Notes under the pieces: generated by a model | Databases searched by the model: none | Told to the model about the DNA's origin: nothing | What the model saw: only the letters and a program-made list of their open reading frames with translations | In this document: in pieces, positions 46,263-55,671 of the stretch | Position numbering within the stretch: position 1 is the first letter of the stretch | Layout: each line of letters opens with the position of its first letter | Position numbers and translations under genes: made by a program | Assembly (NCBI RefSeq): GCF_901472495.1 | Contig: NZ_LR590469.1 | Location: 806,001-870,000, forward strand | DNA: 64,000 bases | Direction of reading: 5' to 3' | DNA from: Yersinia enterocolitica subsp. enterocolitica | Lineage (GTDB): Bacteria; Pseudomonadota; Gammaproteobacteria; Enterobacterales; Enterobacteriaceae

Positions 46263-46309
46263 TTATTGAGATTCGTTTATCTGAATCACCTCAGTACCCA
46301 AGGTTTAAA

Positions 46310-46394
<85 letters not shown>

Positions 46395-46454
46395 ACTGGC
46401 CTATCTATTCTACAACATGACTTAACAACAGAGTCGTCTTGGCAAGCGGGGCGC

Positions 46455-46482
46455 ATCATATCAAATGAAGCGCCGCTGTAAA
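46455..46482 (-). promoter_or_regulatory. tyrT-type stable RNA promoter
   Basis: On the minus strand: TTTACA (46477-46482), 16-base spacer, TATGAT (46455-46460), followed by the GC-rich discriminator GCGCCCC. This closely matches the well-studied E. coli tyrT promoter, which is under stringent control. Confidence 0.88.
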
Positions 46483-46569
46483 GACTTGAAATGAAAAAAA
46501 TAATTCGTTCGGTGATTTTTTGTCCGTGGCGGTGGTTATATCGGCAAAAAATATCGATTTATTGCGTGC

Positions 46570-47418
46570 TTACAGAATAACCGTACGGTTACCGTAAACA
46601 AAAACGCGCTGTGCTAATACTCGATACAGCGCACGGCTCAGTACATTTTTTTCTACGTCTCGCCCGGCACGCATCATATCTTCGGCGGTATATGAATGAT
46701 CAACATGAATGACATCCTGCATGATGATTGGGCCTTCATCCAGGCTGTCATTGACATAATGCGCAGTAGCACCAATGATTTTCACCCCACGCTCATAAGC
46801 TTGATGATATGGGCGCGCGCCGATAAATGCCGGTAAGAATGAGTGGTGGATATTAATAATCTGGTATGGGAAGCGTTGCACAAAGGCTGGCGTCAATACG
46901 CGCATATATTTTGCCAACACAACATAGTCTGGTTGGTATTGTTCAATTTGTTCAATCAGGCGCTGATCATGTTGGTCTCGGGTCAAACCTTCATGACTAA
47001 TAAGATGGAACGGTATATCAAAGCGCTCGACTAAATTTTGTAGTTCATTGTGGTTGCCGATGACGGCTGCGATTTCTACATCCAGACCACCGTAGGCGCT
47101 TTTCATCAATAAGTCGCCAAGGCAATGCGCTTCTTTCGTTACCATAATAACAATGCGACGACGTCCGGCAGTATGTAATTCGCGGTTAGTCCCTTCAGGC
47201 AATGCATCATCCAGATCAGCCAATAGGGTGGTATCGTTAAAAATACCCTCAAGCTCTGTGCGCATGAAAAAACGGCCAGTCAGATGATCGACGAATTCAT
47301 TATTTTGCACGATATTCAGTTGGTGCTTGTAGCAGATATTGGTAATTTTTGCGATTAAGCCTTTGGCGTCAGGGCAAATAGTGCGGAGCACTTTTTTTTG
47401 TATATTCTGGTGTGGCAT
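46570..47418 (-). CDS. purU: Formyltetrahydrofolate deformylase PurU
   Basis: 282 residues with an N-terminal ACT domain (VLRTICPDAKGLIAKITNIC) and a formyltransferase-like domain with NIHHSFLPAFIGARPYHQAY, which carries the catalytic histidine and the key glycine-alanine-proline loop. It hydrolyses 10-formyltetrahydrofolate, supplying formate to PurT and balancing one-carbon units. It is close to the 280 residues of E. coli PurU. Confidence 0.96.
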   Translation of the reverse strand: MPHQNIQKKVLRTICPDAKGLIAKITNICYKHQLNIVQNNEFVDHLTGRFFMRTELEGIFNDTTLLADLDDALPEGTNRELHTAGRRRIVIMVTKEAHCLGDLLMKSAYGGLDVEIAAVIGNHNELQNLVERFDIPFHLISHEGLTRDQHDQRLIEQIEQYQPDYVVLAKYMRVLTPAFVQRFPYQIINIHHSFLPAFIGARPYHQAYERGVKIIGATAHYVNDSLDEGPIIMQDVIHVDHSYTAEDMMRAGRDVEKNVLSRALYRVLAQRVFVYGNRTVIL

Positions 47419-47499
47419 AAGGTGGTAAATCCTGTCTTAGCATGACTTGATGTTATGTAAATGTTCGATGGTACGGCCAGTAAAAGAACGATTTTACTG

Positions 47500-47964
47500 T
47501 TAGCGCCCGCAACATTTCTTATATTTTTTTCCAGAACCACATGGGCAGGTATCATTTCTACCCACAGATGGCCGGATTCCGTCAATATAGTACCAGTGTT
47601 CTTTTATGCGAAGAAAGCGGGAACGTTCATGCATCGCGCTCACCTGAGTACTATTGGCATCTTTAAAGCGGGCAATGAATTCAACAAAAGCCTCATTATC
47701 ATGATCCCCAGCCATTTCAGCAATAACGGTTAATCCCTGCCATGTGGTATTGCTGAAACTTTGAATGATTCCATCGCGCCATTGTTCGGCATTGCAGTCG
47801 GGATGCCAGGTTGCAATGAGATAATCCACATTCTTTTTCACGTAGGCACTATAACGGGAACGCATCAATATAGACGGTTTAGCCGCAATTTCGGTACCCA
47901 GAATATAAGGTTCACAACACCTTTGATATTCAAGTGTACTGCCGCAAGGGCACTGTTCTGACAA
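47500..47964 (-). CDS. ychJ: SEC-C domain protein YchJ
   Basis: 154 residues with a zinc-type SEC-C motif at each end: CPCGSTLEYQRCC at the N-terminus and CPCGSGKKYKKCC at the C-terminus, and a NTF2-like central domain (LMRSRYSAYVKKNVDYLIAT). Function is unknown. It is the usual purU and rssA neighbour in enterobacteria. Confidence 0.93.
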   Translation of the reverse strand: MSEQCPCGSTLEYQRCCEPYILGTEIAAKPSILMRSRYSAYVKKNVDYLIATWHPDCNAEQWRDGIIQSFSNTTWQGLTVIAEMAGDHDNEAFVEFIARFKDANSTQVSAMHERSRFLRIKEHWYYIDGIRPSVGRNDTCPCGSGKKYKKCCGR

Positions 47965-48133
47965 AATTTCTCCAAATAATCAATATGCCGTGATAGCCAC
48001 TCGTTGCCCGTAAGCAGTAAATCAGAGTCGGTAAAATCGAACTGTTGTGAATATGAGGGCTATCTTACCTAATCATCTGTTGAGGTTCAAAGCGGATAGT
48101 TTTGGAAGAGAAGAGCGGCAGGTTGAAAAGAAT

Positions 48134-48149
48134 TGTGATGAGTGTCACA
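48134..48149. promoter_or_regulatory. CRP site 1 of the small-ORF promoter
   Basis: TGTGA-TGAGTG-TCACA is a perfect match to the CRP consensus halves, just upstream of a candidate -35 box. Confidence 0.7.
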
Positions 48150-48191
48150 AAAATACTTGACCGGCGTTTCATTTTGGCTTAACTTTGTAAC

Positions 48192-48207
48192 TGTGATGTG
48201 TATCACA
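48192..48207. promoter_or_regulatory. CRP site 2 of the small-ORF promoter
   Basis: TGTGA-TGTGTA-TCACA is a second perfect match, 58 bases from the first, at or just after the predicted transcription start. Such a pair would fit repression by looping or road-block, or activation of another start. Confidence 0.7.
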
Positions 48208-48237
48208 TAAAAATAAAGATATTTACAGGAGCAACCC

Positions 48238-48309
48238 ATGAAACTGATTAACAAAATCATCGCAATGTTCGAAAAAATGAGCGTCTCATTTGGTACTTTT
48301 AACGGTTAA
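48238..48309 (+). CDS. 23-residue small protein, unknown
   Basis: ATG at 48238 is preceded by a good AGGAG site at 48227, spaced 6 bases. The 23 codons (starting MKLINKIIAMFEKMSVS) could form a short amphipathic helix with a Gly/Asn-rich end. No family is recognised; the MKL..KI..MF pattern is faintly like E. coli AzuC, also under CRP control, but that may be chance. Two perfect CRP sites upstream and a terminator 190 bases downstream suggest a real transcript of about 330 bases, possibly a dual-function small RNA. Confidence 0.55.
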   Translation: MKLINKIIAMFEKMSVSFGTFNG

Positions 48310-48591
48310 TTATTTCATCATTAATCCGTAAGTCTTCACAATATTCTGGATAGAATTCAGTTTGCGGATGATGGTTCTAAATTCATCAAAAGCAGAATGT
48401 AAAATAACAGCATAATATGTAATTATCTGTTTCCGAGCTTTGTTATTATTAGACAATATCTCGTATTTTGATTTGTGTAATCTCGGATATTTATTCTAAA
48501 TAGCTGCCATCAGGGCGGCTATTTTGCATTCCATCTATTTTAAAAATAGTGAAACTCAAAAGAAATATTTCATGAATTAGACGCATGTATA
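48310..48591. other. 3' region of the small-ORF transcript
   Basis: No gene; ends in the terminator at 48502-48525. The AT-rich stretch could be a structured or base-pairing RNA part. Confidence 0.4.
48502..48525 (+). terminator. Terminator of the small-ORF transcript
   Basis: AGCTGC/GCGGCT stem with a seven-base loop, followed by ATTTT. Confidence 0.65.
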
Positions 48592-49029
48592 TTATGCATG
48601 TTGCTCATGGTTTGCTCTGTGGCCAGAATCTAGCGATTTCATCATATACACACTTAATGGGTCATATTCATAGCGGCCAAATTGAGATGTTAATTCAAAA
48701 TCTAATCGTTGATATAATTTTATCGACTCAGGTTGATAAACTCCCGTATCAAGATAAATTTTCTTTAAACTTAATGCATTAGCTTGATGGAGCAACGCGG
48801 TCATTAGCCGTCGAGCAACTCCCTGGCCTCGATAATCTGAGCTGACAAAAACACGCTTCATTTCAGGGTACGCTGTCTTGGGCAGTGCCAGAATAGCGCA
48901 TCCAACTATACCTTCTTCATATTTAGCAACATAAACGAATGTTTGTATCTGAGCCAAACTATCGAGAGATTCCGTGTGATTGTTTTCATAGGGGTATAAT
49001 GCAGATTGGTACGCATCTAATTGATTCAT
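48592..49029 (-). CDS. GNAT acetyltransferase, ancestral start apparently lost
   Basis: 145 residues from the ATG at 49027-49029 (MNQLDAYQSALYP). The acetyl-CoA loop is YRGQGVARRLMTAL, followed by the typical LDTGVYQPESIKLYQRLDFE. The same frame is open upstream for 18 codons with good homology-like sequence (NIEICQADLFIPELLTL), led by an AGG codon at 49081-49083 and an AAAGGGGG Shine-Dalgarno. I infer the family start was ATG there and mutated to AGG. The shorter product would lack the first beta strand, so the gene may be inactive. Substrate is unknown. Confidence 0.75.
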   Translation of the reverse strand: MNQLDAYQSALYPYENNHTESLDSLAQIQTFVYVAKYEEGIVGCAILALPKTAYPEMKRVFVSSDYRGQGVARRLMTALLHQANALSLKKIYLDTGVYQPESIKLYQRLDFELTSQFGRYEYDPLSVYMMKSLDSGHRANHEQHA

Positions 49030-49083
49030 TAATGTAAGAAGTTCAGGAATAAATAGGTCGGCTTGGCATATTTCAATATTCCT

Positions 49084-49335
49084 GGTACCCCCTTTGGGCC
49101 GAAGGCTATATCTTAGTCAGGAAATGTAAAGTATTTGTATCAAAATACCAGAAGGACAAATATTCACTATAGTTTCATCTGTAAGGCTGCAAAGTAACAG
49201 AACAAACAGAGCTTTATTCCTTAGCCACAGCCAGATTGATGTGAACTGTATTGGCTATCAGCATGTGACGTTAGGTTTATTTGATTTGTGCAGATGAGAA
49301 ACAGTGCCAAACCGGTTAGATAGGGATGAAATACA
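49084..49335. other. Intergenic region upstream of rssA
   Basis: Contains promoters of rssA and the divergent acetyltransferase; no gene is seen. Confidence 0.5.
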
Positions 49336-50238
49336 ATGAGACAAAGTAAAATTGGACTGGCACTGGGAGCAGGCGCTGCAAAAGGATGGGCACACATTGG
49401 TGTCATTAATGCGCTGAAAAAAATGGGCATCAAGATTGATGTAGTCGCCGGATGTTCAGTCGGCTCGTTGGTCGGTGCCGCCTACGCGAGTGATCACCTG
49501 GATGCAATGGAGCGCTGGGTACGCTCATTTAAATACTGGGATGTTATCCGTTTGATGGATTTTTCGTGGCGGCGCAGTGGATTATTACGTGGAGAACGGG
49601 TTTTTAATGCTGTAAATGAAATAATCGAAGTACAAGATATTGCCGATTGCGTATTACCTTTCGGGTCTGTGGTGACAAATTTAACTACCGGGCGGGAGCT
49701 ATGGCTTACTGAGGGCGATATTAAGCAAGCGATCAGGGCATCGTGCAGTATGCCGGGTTTATTCTCACCTGTATGGTTTGGTGGGTATTGGTTGGTTGAT
49801 GGTGCAGTAGTTAATCCGGTTCCAATCTCTTTGGCCAGAGCAATGGGAGCAGATCGGGTTATTGCGGTTGATTTGCAACATGATGCACACCTCATTCAGC
49901 AAGACATCCTTTCCGCTCAAGAGCCTCTTGAGGATAAGTCTGCGGATATATCGGATAGTTGGCGCGGGCGCTTACGGGCACGAATAACGAACTTATCCTC
50001 TAACTCGACGAAGAATGCGCCCAGTGCCATGGAAATAATGTCGACATCGATTCAAGTATTAGAAAACCGATTGAAACGTAATCGCATGGCCGGCGATCCT
50101 CCTGATGTTCTCATTCAACCTTATTGCCCACAAATATCAATGCTGGATTTTCACCGCGCGGATGAAGCCATTGCGGCGGGGCAGTTAGCCGTGGAGAAGT
50201 GCGAGGAACAATTACATCACCTGATAAGGCACAGATAG
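49336..50238 (+). CDS. rssA: Patatin-like protein RssA
   Basis: 300 residues, the size of E. coli RssA. The patatin oxyanion loop is GAGAAKGWAH, the nucleophile Ser41 lies in GCSVGS, and the catalytic aspartate in LVDGAVVNP. It is a predicted phospholipase or esterase of unknown substrate. It lies 101 bases upstream of rssB on the same strand, as in E. coli. Confidence 0.94.
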   Translation: MRQSKIGLALGAGAAKGWAHIGVINALKKMGIKIDVVAGCSVGSLVGAAYASDHLDAMERWVRSFKYWDVIRLMDFSWRRSGLLRGERVFNAVNEIIEVQDIADCVLPFGSVVTNLTTGRELWLTEGDIKQAIRASCSMPGLFSPVWFGGYWLVDGAVVNPVPISLARAMGADRVIAVDLQHDAHLIQQDILSAQEPLEDKSADISDSWRGRLRARITNLSSNSTKNAPSAMEIMSTSIQVLENRLKRNRMAGDPPDVLIQPYCPQISMLDFHRADEAIAAGQLAVEKCEEQLHHLIRHR

Positions 50239-50339
50239 TACAAGTTGATGTTTGTAACACCGCACATAACAATTTCTGACAAGCACAAACAATCATTTTG
50301 AGCCACTATTACCATTAAGGTTAGTAAGAGAAGCAGTGC

Positions 50340-51356
50340 ATGGAAAAACCATTAGCAGGTAAAAATATTTTAGTCGTTGAGGATGAAACCGTTTTTCGCT
50401 CAGTTATTGCGGGATTCTTAAGCTCACTCGGCGCGACAATTCACCAAGCGGAAAATGGACTGGTGGCCCTGGAACAGCTAAAAATTCAGGTTCCTGACTT
50501 AATACTTTGCGATCTGGCGATGCCGGTGATGGGGGGGATTGAGTTTGTCGAGCGCTTACTGATTCAAGGAATGAAGGTTCCTATTTTAGTCATATCTGCC
50601 ACCGATAAAATGACGGATATTGCTCAAGTCTTACGCCTGGGGGTAAAAGATGTTTTGCTGAAGCCGATTGTGGATTTAAATCGCTTACGTGAAGCAGTGT
50701 TTGCTTGTCTTTATCCTGCATTGTTCACCTCACATGCCATTGAAGAAAGTGAACTTATTCAAGATTGGGAGGCGCTGCGTAAAAATCCTTATGATGCCGC
50801 TCAGTTATTAAAACAGCTACAACCACCTGCTCAGCAGACTCTTGCACACTGCCGCATAAATTATCGTCAATTAACTATGGTTGAGAAACCAGGGCTGGTA
50901 TTGGATATTGCCGCATTGTCAGATAAAGATTTAGCCTTTTATTGTCTGGATGTCACGCGGGCCGGAGATAACGGCATTTTGGCGGCGTTACTGTTAAGAG
51001 TGCTATTCAACGGGATTCTTCAGGAGCATTTGGCGCATCAACAACATCGTTTGCCACAGATGTCATCTTTGCTCGAACAGTTGAACCAACTCTTAAGACG
51101 TACTCATTTGGATGGACAGTTTCCTTTGTTAGTGGGTTATTACCATGTGGAGTATCAGAATCTGATACTGGTTTCTGCTGGTTTGCATGCCAATGTCAAC
51201 GCGGGCAAAAATCAAATTCAACTCAGTAATGGTGTGCCTTTAGGTACGTTAAAAACAACTCATCTAAATCAAATTAGTCAGCGTTGTGATGCATGGCAGT
51301 GCCAGGTTTGGGGGGGCGGTAGTCGTTTACGCTTGATGCTTTCAACTGATGAATAG
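50340..51356 (+). CDS. rssB: Response regulator RssB (sigma-S proteolysis adaptor)
   Basis: 338 residues, one more than E. coli RssB/Hnr. The receiver domain (2-125) has Asp58 as phosphorylation site (LILCDLAMPV) and the acidic pair in VVEDETV; the C-terminal half is a degenerate PP2C-like domain ending in GGGSRLRLML. It delivers sigma-S to ClpXP. Called Hnr or SprE elsewhere. Confidence 0.95.
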   Translation: MEKPLAGKNILVVEDETVFRSVIAGFLSSLGATIHQAENGLVALEQLKIQVPDLILCDLAMPVMGGIEFVERLLIQGMKVPILVISATDKMTDIAQVLRLGVKDVLLKPIVDLNRLREAVFACLYPALFTSHAIEESELIQDWEALRKNPYDAAQLLKQLQPPAQQTLAHCRINYRQLTMVEKPGLVLDIAALSDKDLAFYCLDVTRAGDNGILAALLLRVLFNGILQEHLAHQQHRLPQMSSLLEQLNQLLRRTHLDGQFPLLVGYYHVEYQNLILVSAGLHANVNAGKNQIQLSNGVPLGTLKTTHLNQISQRCDAWQCQVWGGGSRLRLMLSTDE

Positions 51357-51677
51357 GCCTTACTGTGAGTTGATGGCCGAATAAGTATTTGTTTAACTAA
51401 TCTATTGCCGCATTTGTTATCTGAAATATCTATCCTAATATAAATGGTTCTATAACGAATCTGTGAAATAAGCCTAATTTGTTTCAATCGATGTGTGCAG
51501 CCGAGATGTACGAATTATCGGTTGATATACTTTCTTCCTTACTTTTCTTTGAAATTTTTCAACCTGCTTTATTGTACGCAGGCAATAAGGTGTGTCGCCT
51601 CAGGCTAAATTAAGGTTAGTTCCTGATAATGGTCAGTTGTGCGCTCCTTATTGAATATAAACTCGAGGACAGATCGA
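51357..51677. other. rssB-ugd intergenic region
   Basis: Includes the ugd promoter. In E. coli galU lies here between rssB and hns; no galU or remnant of it is seen. Confidence 0.5.
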
Positions 51678-53027
51678 ATGAAAGTTACGGTTTTTGGCAT
51701 TGGTTATGTAGGGTTAGTTCAGGCCGCGGTATTGGCTGAAGTTGGCCATGATGTCCTGTGCATAGATATTGATGAGAACAAAGTTGCTGACCTACAGAAC
51801 GGCCGTATCGCTATTTTCGAACCTGGATTAGCGCCATTGGTAAAAGAAAATTATGATGAGGGCAGACTTCGATTTTCTACAGATGCGGCAGCAGGCGTGG
51901 CACATGCTGCTATTCAATTTATTGCCGTTGGCACTCCGCCCGATGAGGACGGTGCTGCAGATCTGCAATATGTTCTTGAGGTTGCCAGTACCATTGCTAA
52001 ATATATGGATACCCCGAAAGTCATTATCGATAAATCAACCGTGCCTGTAGGGACTGCGGAAAAAGTGCAACAAAGGGTACAAGCTCTTCTACAGCAACGT
52101 GGGAAGCAAATAACCTTCAATGTAGTTTCAAATCCAGAATTTTTAAAAGAGGGTGCTGCTGTAGCAGACTGTAAACGGCCTGAACGTATTGTTATTGGTA
52201 TTGATACTAATGATAACAGCGTTATCGATTTAATTAGTGAGCTATACGAGCCATTTAATCGAAATCATGACCGGTTGGTAATTATGGATATTCGTAGTGC
52301 TGAGCTGACTAAATATGCAGCAAATGGCATGTTGGCAACTAAAATCAGTTTTATGAATGAGATTGCTAATATCGCTGAAGGCGTTGGTGCTGATATCGAA
52401 AAAGTGCGGCAAGGCATTGGTTCTGATTCTCGCATTGGCTACCATTTTATTTATTCCGGTTGTGGTTATGGCGGTTCTTGTTTCCCCAAAGATATTCAGG
52501 CGTTAATTCGTACAGCGGAAGGTTGTGGCTATCAGCCTCAACTGTTGCAGGCTGTTGAGCAAATCAATCATCAGCAGAAGTTTAAGTTGGTCGAATTTAT
52601 TCAGCAGCATTTTGACTCACAACTGGCTGGGAAAACATTGGCTCTTTGGGGATTAGCATTTAAACCCAACACTGATGATATGCGAGAGGCCCCAAGCCGT
52701 ATTTTAATGGAGGCGTTGTGGAAGGCAGGGGTAACTATTCAAGCTTATGATCCAGAGGCGATGGATGAAGCACAGCGAATTTATGGTGCCAGGGATGATT
52801 TAAGATTAATGGGTACAAAGGAGTCAGCATTACAAGGTGCTGATGCTTTAATTATTTGTACTGAATGGCAGAATTTTAGAGCACCTGATTTTGATATGAT
52901 CAAGGCTCGCCTCAAGCAGCCGGTTATTTTTGATGGGCGTAATTTGTACGATCCCGAACGCTTAAATAGCCGAGGTTTTACTTATTACGGGATTGGCCGT
53001 GGTGCTTCGATTAAACGTGCGCATTAA
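51678..53027 (+). CDS. ugd: UDP-glucose 6-dehydrogenase
   Basis: 449 residues from the ATG at 51678 (MKVTVFGIGYVGLVQAAVLA), preceded by CGAGGACAG. The Rossmann start GIGYVG, the Lys in FLKEGAAV and the catalytic Cys268 in GYGGSCFPKDI are intact. It makes UDP-glucuronate for capsule, LPS core and aminoarabinose modification. It is of the longer 440-450-residue type rather than the 388-residue E. coli type. It stands where galU is found in E. coli, functionally one step further along the UDP-glucose route. Confidence 0.95.
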   Translation: MKVTVFGIGYVGLVQAAVLAEVGHDVLCIDIDENKVADLQNGRIAIFEPGLAPLVKENYDEGRLRFSTDAAAGVAHAAIQFIAVGTPPDEDGAADLQYVLEVASTIAKYMDTPKVIIDKSTVPVGTAEKVQQRVQALLQQRGKQITFNVVSNPEFLKEGAAVADCKRPERIVIGIDTNDNSVIDLISELYEPFNRNHDRLVIMDIRSAELTKYAANGMLATKISFMNEIANIAEGVGADIEKVRQGIGSDSRIGYHFIYSGCGYGGSCFPKDIQALIRTAEGCGYQPQLLQAVEQINHQQKFKLVEFIQQHFDSQLAGKTLALWGLAFKPNTDDMREAPSRILMEALWKAGVTIQAYDPEAMDEAQRIYGARDDLRLMGTKESALQGADALIICTEWQNFRAPDFDMIKARLKQPVIFDGRNLYDPERLNSRGFTYYGIGRGASIKRAH

Positions 53028-53409
53028 GTGATAAAGATGGTTTTATGTGTTGGGTGCAAAATTAAATTAGTTTTTGTTTTGTAACCAACCTAATCCCCAT
53101 AGGATTCAGGCACCGTAGTTTACCACTGAGTTTCTCTTATATCGCCAAACGATGGTGTCGATTTGGTTATTATATCGATTATTGTATTGTTATAAATTAG
53201 CAGAGCATTCTTATCGACACTTTGTGATAGTGGTAACAGTGCGTTATTTATTGGGAATGATATGTTCAGAATGACTGTTGCTTATCAATTGGGAGGGGAG
53301 GGTAATTCTCTGGGATGCGTCGAATTTTAACTCTTAAGAAGAGAACAAAAAAATACCCCCCATATCATAGGAGGGTATTTTTATCACAATAGCTAATTAA
53401 CTATCACGA
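53028..53409. other. ugd-hns intergenic region
   Basis: Converging genes; contains a strong bidirectional terminator at 53351-53380 and no gene. Confidence 0.6.
53351..53380. terminator. Bidirectional terminator of ugd and hns
   Basis: AAATACCC/GGGTATTT stem with A and T runs on both sides. Confidence 0.82.
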
Positions 53410-53820
53410 TTACAGCAGGAAATCATCCAGTGATTTACCTTGCTCTTCAATGGCTTTCTTAATCACTGCTGGAGTACGGCCTTGGCCGGTCCAGGTTTTA
53501 GTTTCGCCATTTTCATCAATGTACTTATATTTAGCAGGGCGTGCAGCACGTTTTGATTTAGTAGCAGCGGCTTTAGTAACTGCCATAGCATTCAACAGTT
53601 CATTTGGATCAATACCATCTGCAATCAGCATTTCACGGTATTGCTGTAATTTACGTGTGCGTTCTTCAATTTCTGCTTGTGCCTGGGAATCTTCTTCGCG
53701 GCGTTCGTTAACGACCACTTCAAGTTTCTCGAGCATTTCTTCTAATGTTTCAAGAGTGCATTCACGTGCTTGTGCACGCAGAGTACGGATATTGTTAAGA
53801 ATCTTTAACGCTTCGCTCAT
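53410..53820 (-). CDS. hns: Nucleoid-associated protein H-NS
   Basis: 136 residues (E. coli 137). The N-terminal coiled-coil oligomerisation domain runs to about residue 65 with LETLEEMLEKLEVVVNERRE, and the C-terminal DNA-binding domain has the TWTGQGRTP hook. It silences AT-rich genes, which in this window include the regulator at 44416 and its AT-rich upstream region. A long 750-base upstream region precedes it. Confidence 0.97.
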   Translation of the reverse strand: MSEALKILNNIRTLRAQARECTLETLEEMLEKLEVVVNERREEDSQAQAEIEERTRKLQQYREMLIADGIDPNELLNAMAVTKAAATKSKRAARPAKYKYIDENGETKTWTGQGRTPAVIKKAIEEQGKSLDDFLL

Positions 53821-54572
53821 TGTCCTGGTCTCAAATTATAATTGGTGGGGGGGCGTCTGGATAATAATAGAGTGCTATTTTAATTTCTGCAATAGCCAAT
53901 TTGATTAGCATACTCGAATTTACGTATTTTATTAGCGAAAAGTTGCTGCTTCCTACTAATAAACGCATGGCTCTTGTTATTATCTGAGCTGTTTTTAACG
54001 TCAATCTTCGTTTTACTTGCTAATGAGCCTACTCGTGAACATGATTCTCTCACTAAGTTATAAGTTTGCTTTATATCAATAAAGCAAAAATACCTTACTT
54101 CTCATGTTGTGATGCACAATAACTGATCATACAAGCACATCGCGATATTGATATAGCAGCAATGACATATTGCGTAAAAAAATGAGGCTTTCCAGGCTTT
54201 GTCAGATTGGGCAATATTTGTTGTCACTATTTTACGAATTAATGGTGAAAGCACATTACACATATCATTAATGAACCAATCGTGCGGCCTACATATCAAA
54301 CACTATTGCTTTCATATCGCTCTAACCTGGTTAATGTTCAAGCAGTAATCTTTTTAGTGTATCAATATTGTGAAATGAGTCATGTAATGTGCCTAATAAT
54401 AGAGAAGCATTTAACATGAACATTCTATCAGTATCATTAGCGATATCATGACTTAATATAGAAAACAGTAATATACGGGAAGTGGTCTCCCCCGCGAAAA
54501 CCGTGAATTTGTGATAAACTGCGCTCACATTGTCAATGTGACCATTTATTAGACTATTGGAGTTACGGGCCC
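53821..54572. other. hns-tdk divergent intergenic region
   Basis: About 750 AT-rich bases with the hns and tdk promoters. Two minus-strand open frames of 65 and 90 codons are present but show no homology or good ribosome sites. No RNA gene is recognised. Confidence 0.5.
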
Positions 54573-55172
54573 ATGGCTCAACTTTATTTTTATTATTCAG
54601 CAATGAATGCAGGCAAATCCACCGCGCTATTGCAGTCTTCTTATAACTACCAAGAGCGTGGCATGCGCACGCTGGTTTTTACCGCGGAGATTGATAATCG
54701 CTTTGGGGTCGGAACGGTCAGTTCGCGTATTGGCCTATCTTCACAAGCCCTGCTTTACAATAGCGGCACATCATTATTATCTATTATCACCACAGAGCAT
54801 CAGGAGAAACCAGTTCATTGTATTTTACTTGATGAGTGTCAGTTTCTGACCAAAGATCAGGTTCAGGAATTGTGCCAGGTAGTAGATGAATTACATATCC
54901 CGGTGTTGTGTTACGGCCTGCGCACTGATTTCCTCGGTGAGTTATTCCCCGGGAGTAAATACTTGTTGTCATGGGCCGACAAATTAGTCGAATTAAAGAC
55001 GATTTGTCATTGTGGGCGCAAAGCAAACATGGTGTTACGTTTGGATGCACAGGGGCGAGCAGTGCACGATGGTGAACAAGTAGTCATTGGTGGGAATGAA
55101 AGCTACGTTTCGGTTTGTCGCCGCCATTATAAAGAAGCTATTAAAGCGGCTTGTCTCCAGCAATATCCTTAA
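54573..55172 (+). CDS. tdk: Thymidine kinase
   Basis: 199 residues of the type II kinase. The P-loop is SAMNAGKSTALLQS, the lid and Walker B region is LLDECQFLTKDQV, and the zinc-binding cysteines are in CHCGRKA and VCRRHYK. It phosphorylates thymidine and deoxyuridine for salvage. It is adjacent to hns, as in E. coli. Confidence 0.96.
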   Translation: MAQLYFYYSAMNAGKSTALLQSSYNYQERGMRTLVFTAEIDNRFGVGTVSSRIGLSSQALLYNSGTSLLSIITTEHQEKPVHCILLDECQFLTKDQVQELCQVVDELHIPVLCYGLRTDFLGELFPGSKYLLSWADKLVELKTICHCGRKANMVLRLDAQGRAVHDGEQVVIGGNESYVSVCRRHYKEAIKAACLQQYP

Positions 55173-55671
55173 ATATCCCCTAATTAGCAGCAAAACACCT
55201 CACTGGCTGTTTTATTCATACTGTGGGGTAGTTTTGTCTTTTGCGCTATTAATGCCAAATAGAACCATACAGCCCCATTCGTAGCGCTTATCTATGTTGC
55301 AGAGATCTCCAAACGTTATATTTTTTGACTGAACACTTAAGTTAGATGCCCGCTGTGGCGCGTGGTTCACCGCTCTTGTGCAGATGGACATTGCACTCAT
55401 TCCTTATTAGCCCGTTATATCCCAATTTAAATCGCCCTTGGCGGGGCAAAGCGAATTTATCTCATGAGAGGTATGGATTGGTAAGGGTAGAGATAAATCG
55501 CTGCTATGGCACATTGAGAGGCCATGCGTAAAGGTGAGTCGAGAAGGGGACATTTATTTGAGTGATAGCTATAAAGTGATAGCCATAAAAAGAAACCCCC
55601 AACGATTGTCGGGGGTTATATCTTCTGTTAATAACCTCAGCCGGAGATAAGGTTACTCACCAAGATAGAGA
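55173..55671. other. tdk-adhE intergenic region
   Basis: Converging genes. The adhE terminator is at 55594-55617; the remaining 400 bases show no gene or recognised repeat. Confidence 0.55.
55594..55617 (-). terminator. adhE terminator
   Basis: AACCCCC/GGGGGTT stem with ten-base loop; the minus-strand continuation is TTCTTTTT. Confidence 0.85.

Larger units (their letters stand above)
47965..48237. other. ychJ to small-ORF intergenic region
   Basis: Holds the ychJ upstream region and two perfect CRP palindromes with a candidate promoter between them (TTGACC at 48157, TAACTT at 48180, 17-base spacer). Confidence 0.55.

Noticed and set aside
51600..51640. Possible PmrA box upstream of ugd (AAATTAAGGTTAG)
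   Set aside because: Only one half-site is recognisable, whereas PmrA boxes have two; not enough to call.
54331..54603. 90-codon minus-strand frame overlapping the tdk start
   Set aside because: It covers the tdk promoter and start, shows no family resemblance and lacks a convincing ribosome site; a short peptide at its end cannot be excluded.
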